This document shows positions 33,591 to 33,938 of a DNA stretch of 33,938 nucleotides, piece by piece. The notes beneath the pieces are model-generated. The model had not been told where the DNA came from and made no database searches. It was given only the letters and a program-made list of their open reading frames with translations. The DNA is taken from contig QHBM01000041.1 in NCBI GenBank assembly GCA_003244145.1, forward strand, positions 1 to 33,938. The letters are read 5' to 3'. The position numbers and the translations under genes were made by a program. The DNA is from Chthoniobacterales bacterium (GTDB taxonomy: Bacteria; Verrucomicrobiota; Verrucomicrobiia; Chthoniobacterales; UBA10450). Each line of letters opens with the position of its first letter. Within the stretch, counting starts at the first letter, position 1.

Positions 33591-33938
33591 TTAAGGAATC
33601 TTCATTCCGAGGCTCTTGACCAGGAAGGCCCACTGATCGGTCGTTTCTTCGATGACTTTGCTGGTCGGCTTGCCCGCGCCATGGCCCGCGCGCGTTTCAA
33701 TCCGGATCAGGATCGGCGCCGGTCCGGCCTGCGCGGCTTGCAGGGTGGCGGCGAACTTGAAACTGTGACCCGGGAAAACGCGATCGTCGTGATCGGCGGT
33801 GACCACCAGGGTTGGGGGATATTTGGTTCCTGGCTTGATGTTGTGCAGCGGCGAATACTTATAGAGGGCCGCGAACTCATCGGCGTTTTCGGATGAGCCG
33901 TAATCGGAGGTCCAAGCCCAGCCGATGGTGAACTTCTG
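33591..33938 (-). CDS. Prolyl oligopeptidase family serine peptidase, C-terminal part
   Basis: The last 115 residues of an S9 prolyl oligopeptidase-type enzyme; the N-terminal propeller and catalytic Ser lie beyond the window. FTIGWAWTSDYGSSE, YKYSPLHNIKPGTKYP and TADHDDRVFPGHSFKFAATL are highly conserved, and the catalytic Asp (DHDDRV) and His (TRAGHGAGKP) are both present. The frame is open to the window edge on the minus strand. The enzyme cleaves short peptides after proline, generally in the periplasm of this type of bacterium. Confidence 0.95.
   Translation of the reverse strand, partial: QKFTIGWAWTSDYGSSENADEFAALYKYSPLHNIKPGTKYPPTLVVTADHDDRVFPGHSFKFAATLQAAQAGPAPILIRIETRAGHGAGKPTSKVIEETTDQWAFLVKSLGMKIP

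Overview
The window is high-GC bacterial chromosome with dense, mostly well-formed genes. It most resembles a soil-type member of the Verrucomicrobiota (Spartobacteria/Chthoniobacterales-like). This rests on three things: the family mix (lipid A gene lpxI beside a complete F1Fo ATP synthase operon, ECF sigma plus transmembrane Ser/Thr kinase, prolyl oligopeptidase, HicBA, a secreted protein with a C-terminal module I associate with Verrucomicrobia), the near absence of Shine-Dalgarno sequences, and frequent GTG/TTG starts. The phylum is an inference. LpxI indicates an outer membrane with lipid A.

Left part (1-9076): a 5'-truncated CBS/CorC-type protein whose first 100 bases form a fold-back inversion; a receiver-domain protein; a CPXCG cysteine-rich protein; an FGGY sugar kinase; a divergent mntR/mntH manganese pair with a universal stress protein behind mntH; a GT4 glycogen-synthase-like enzyme; the GTPase Obg; and a second GT4 glycosyltransferase.

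Centre (9253-18093): the eight-gene ATP synthase operon in the order a, c, b, delta, alpha, gamma, beta, epsilon (no atpI; delta is unusually short), then lpxI. A secreted nucleoside hydrolase and a TonB-C protein are on the opposite strand. tRNA-Ala(GGC) follows.

Island (18098-25584): the 3' end of tRNA-Ala is duplicated about 7.5 kb downstream (17 bp identical, 25 of 29 bp overall). The segment between the copies carries an ECF sigma factor, a transmembrane Ser/Thr kinase with a large TPR-like outer part, and a divergent 1227-residue secreted modular protein with eight tandem octapeptide repeats. No integrase is visible. It looks like a compact signalling/surface-output module delivered to a tRNA site, and is the best candidate here for an undescribed system. 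The sigma and kinase frames are contiguous, separated by a single TAA.

Right part (25652-33938): a secreted beta-propeller/M28 peptidase/PDZ protein, a hicB-hicA toxin-antitoxin pair and a D-2-hydroxyacid dehydrogenase. Then comes a decayed accessory zone: a MerC-like gene whose metal-ribbon tail runs out of frame into the 3' end of a DUF4256 gene, about 540 bp of non-coding DNA with a perfect palindrome, two AT-richer poorly characterised genes, an ABC-permease relic and a tiny glycine-rich membrane protein. The window ends inside a prolyl oligopeptidase gene on the minus strand.
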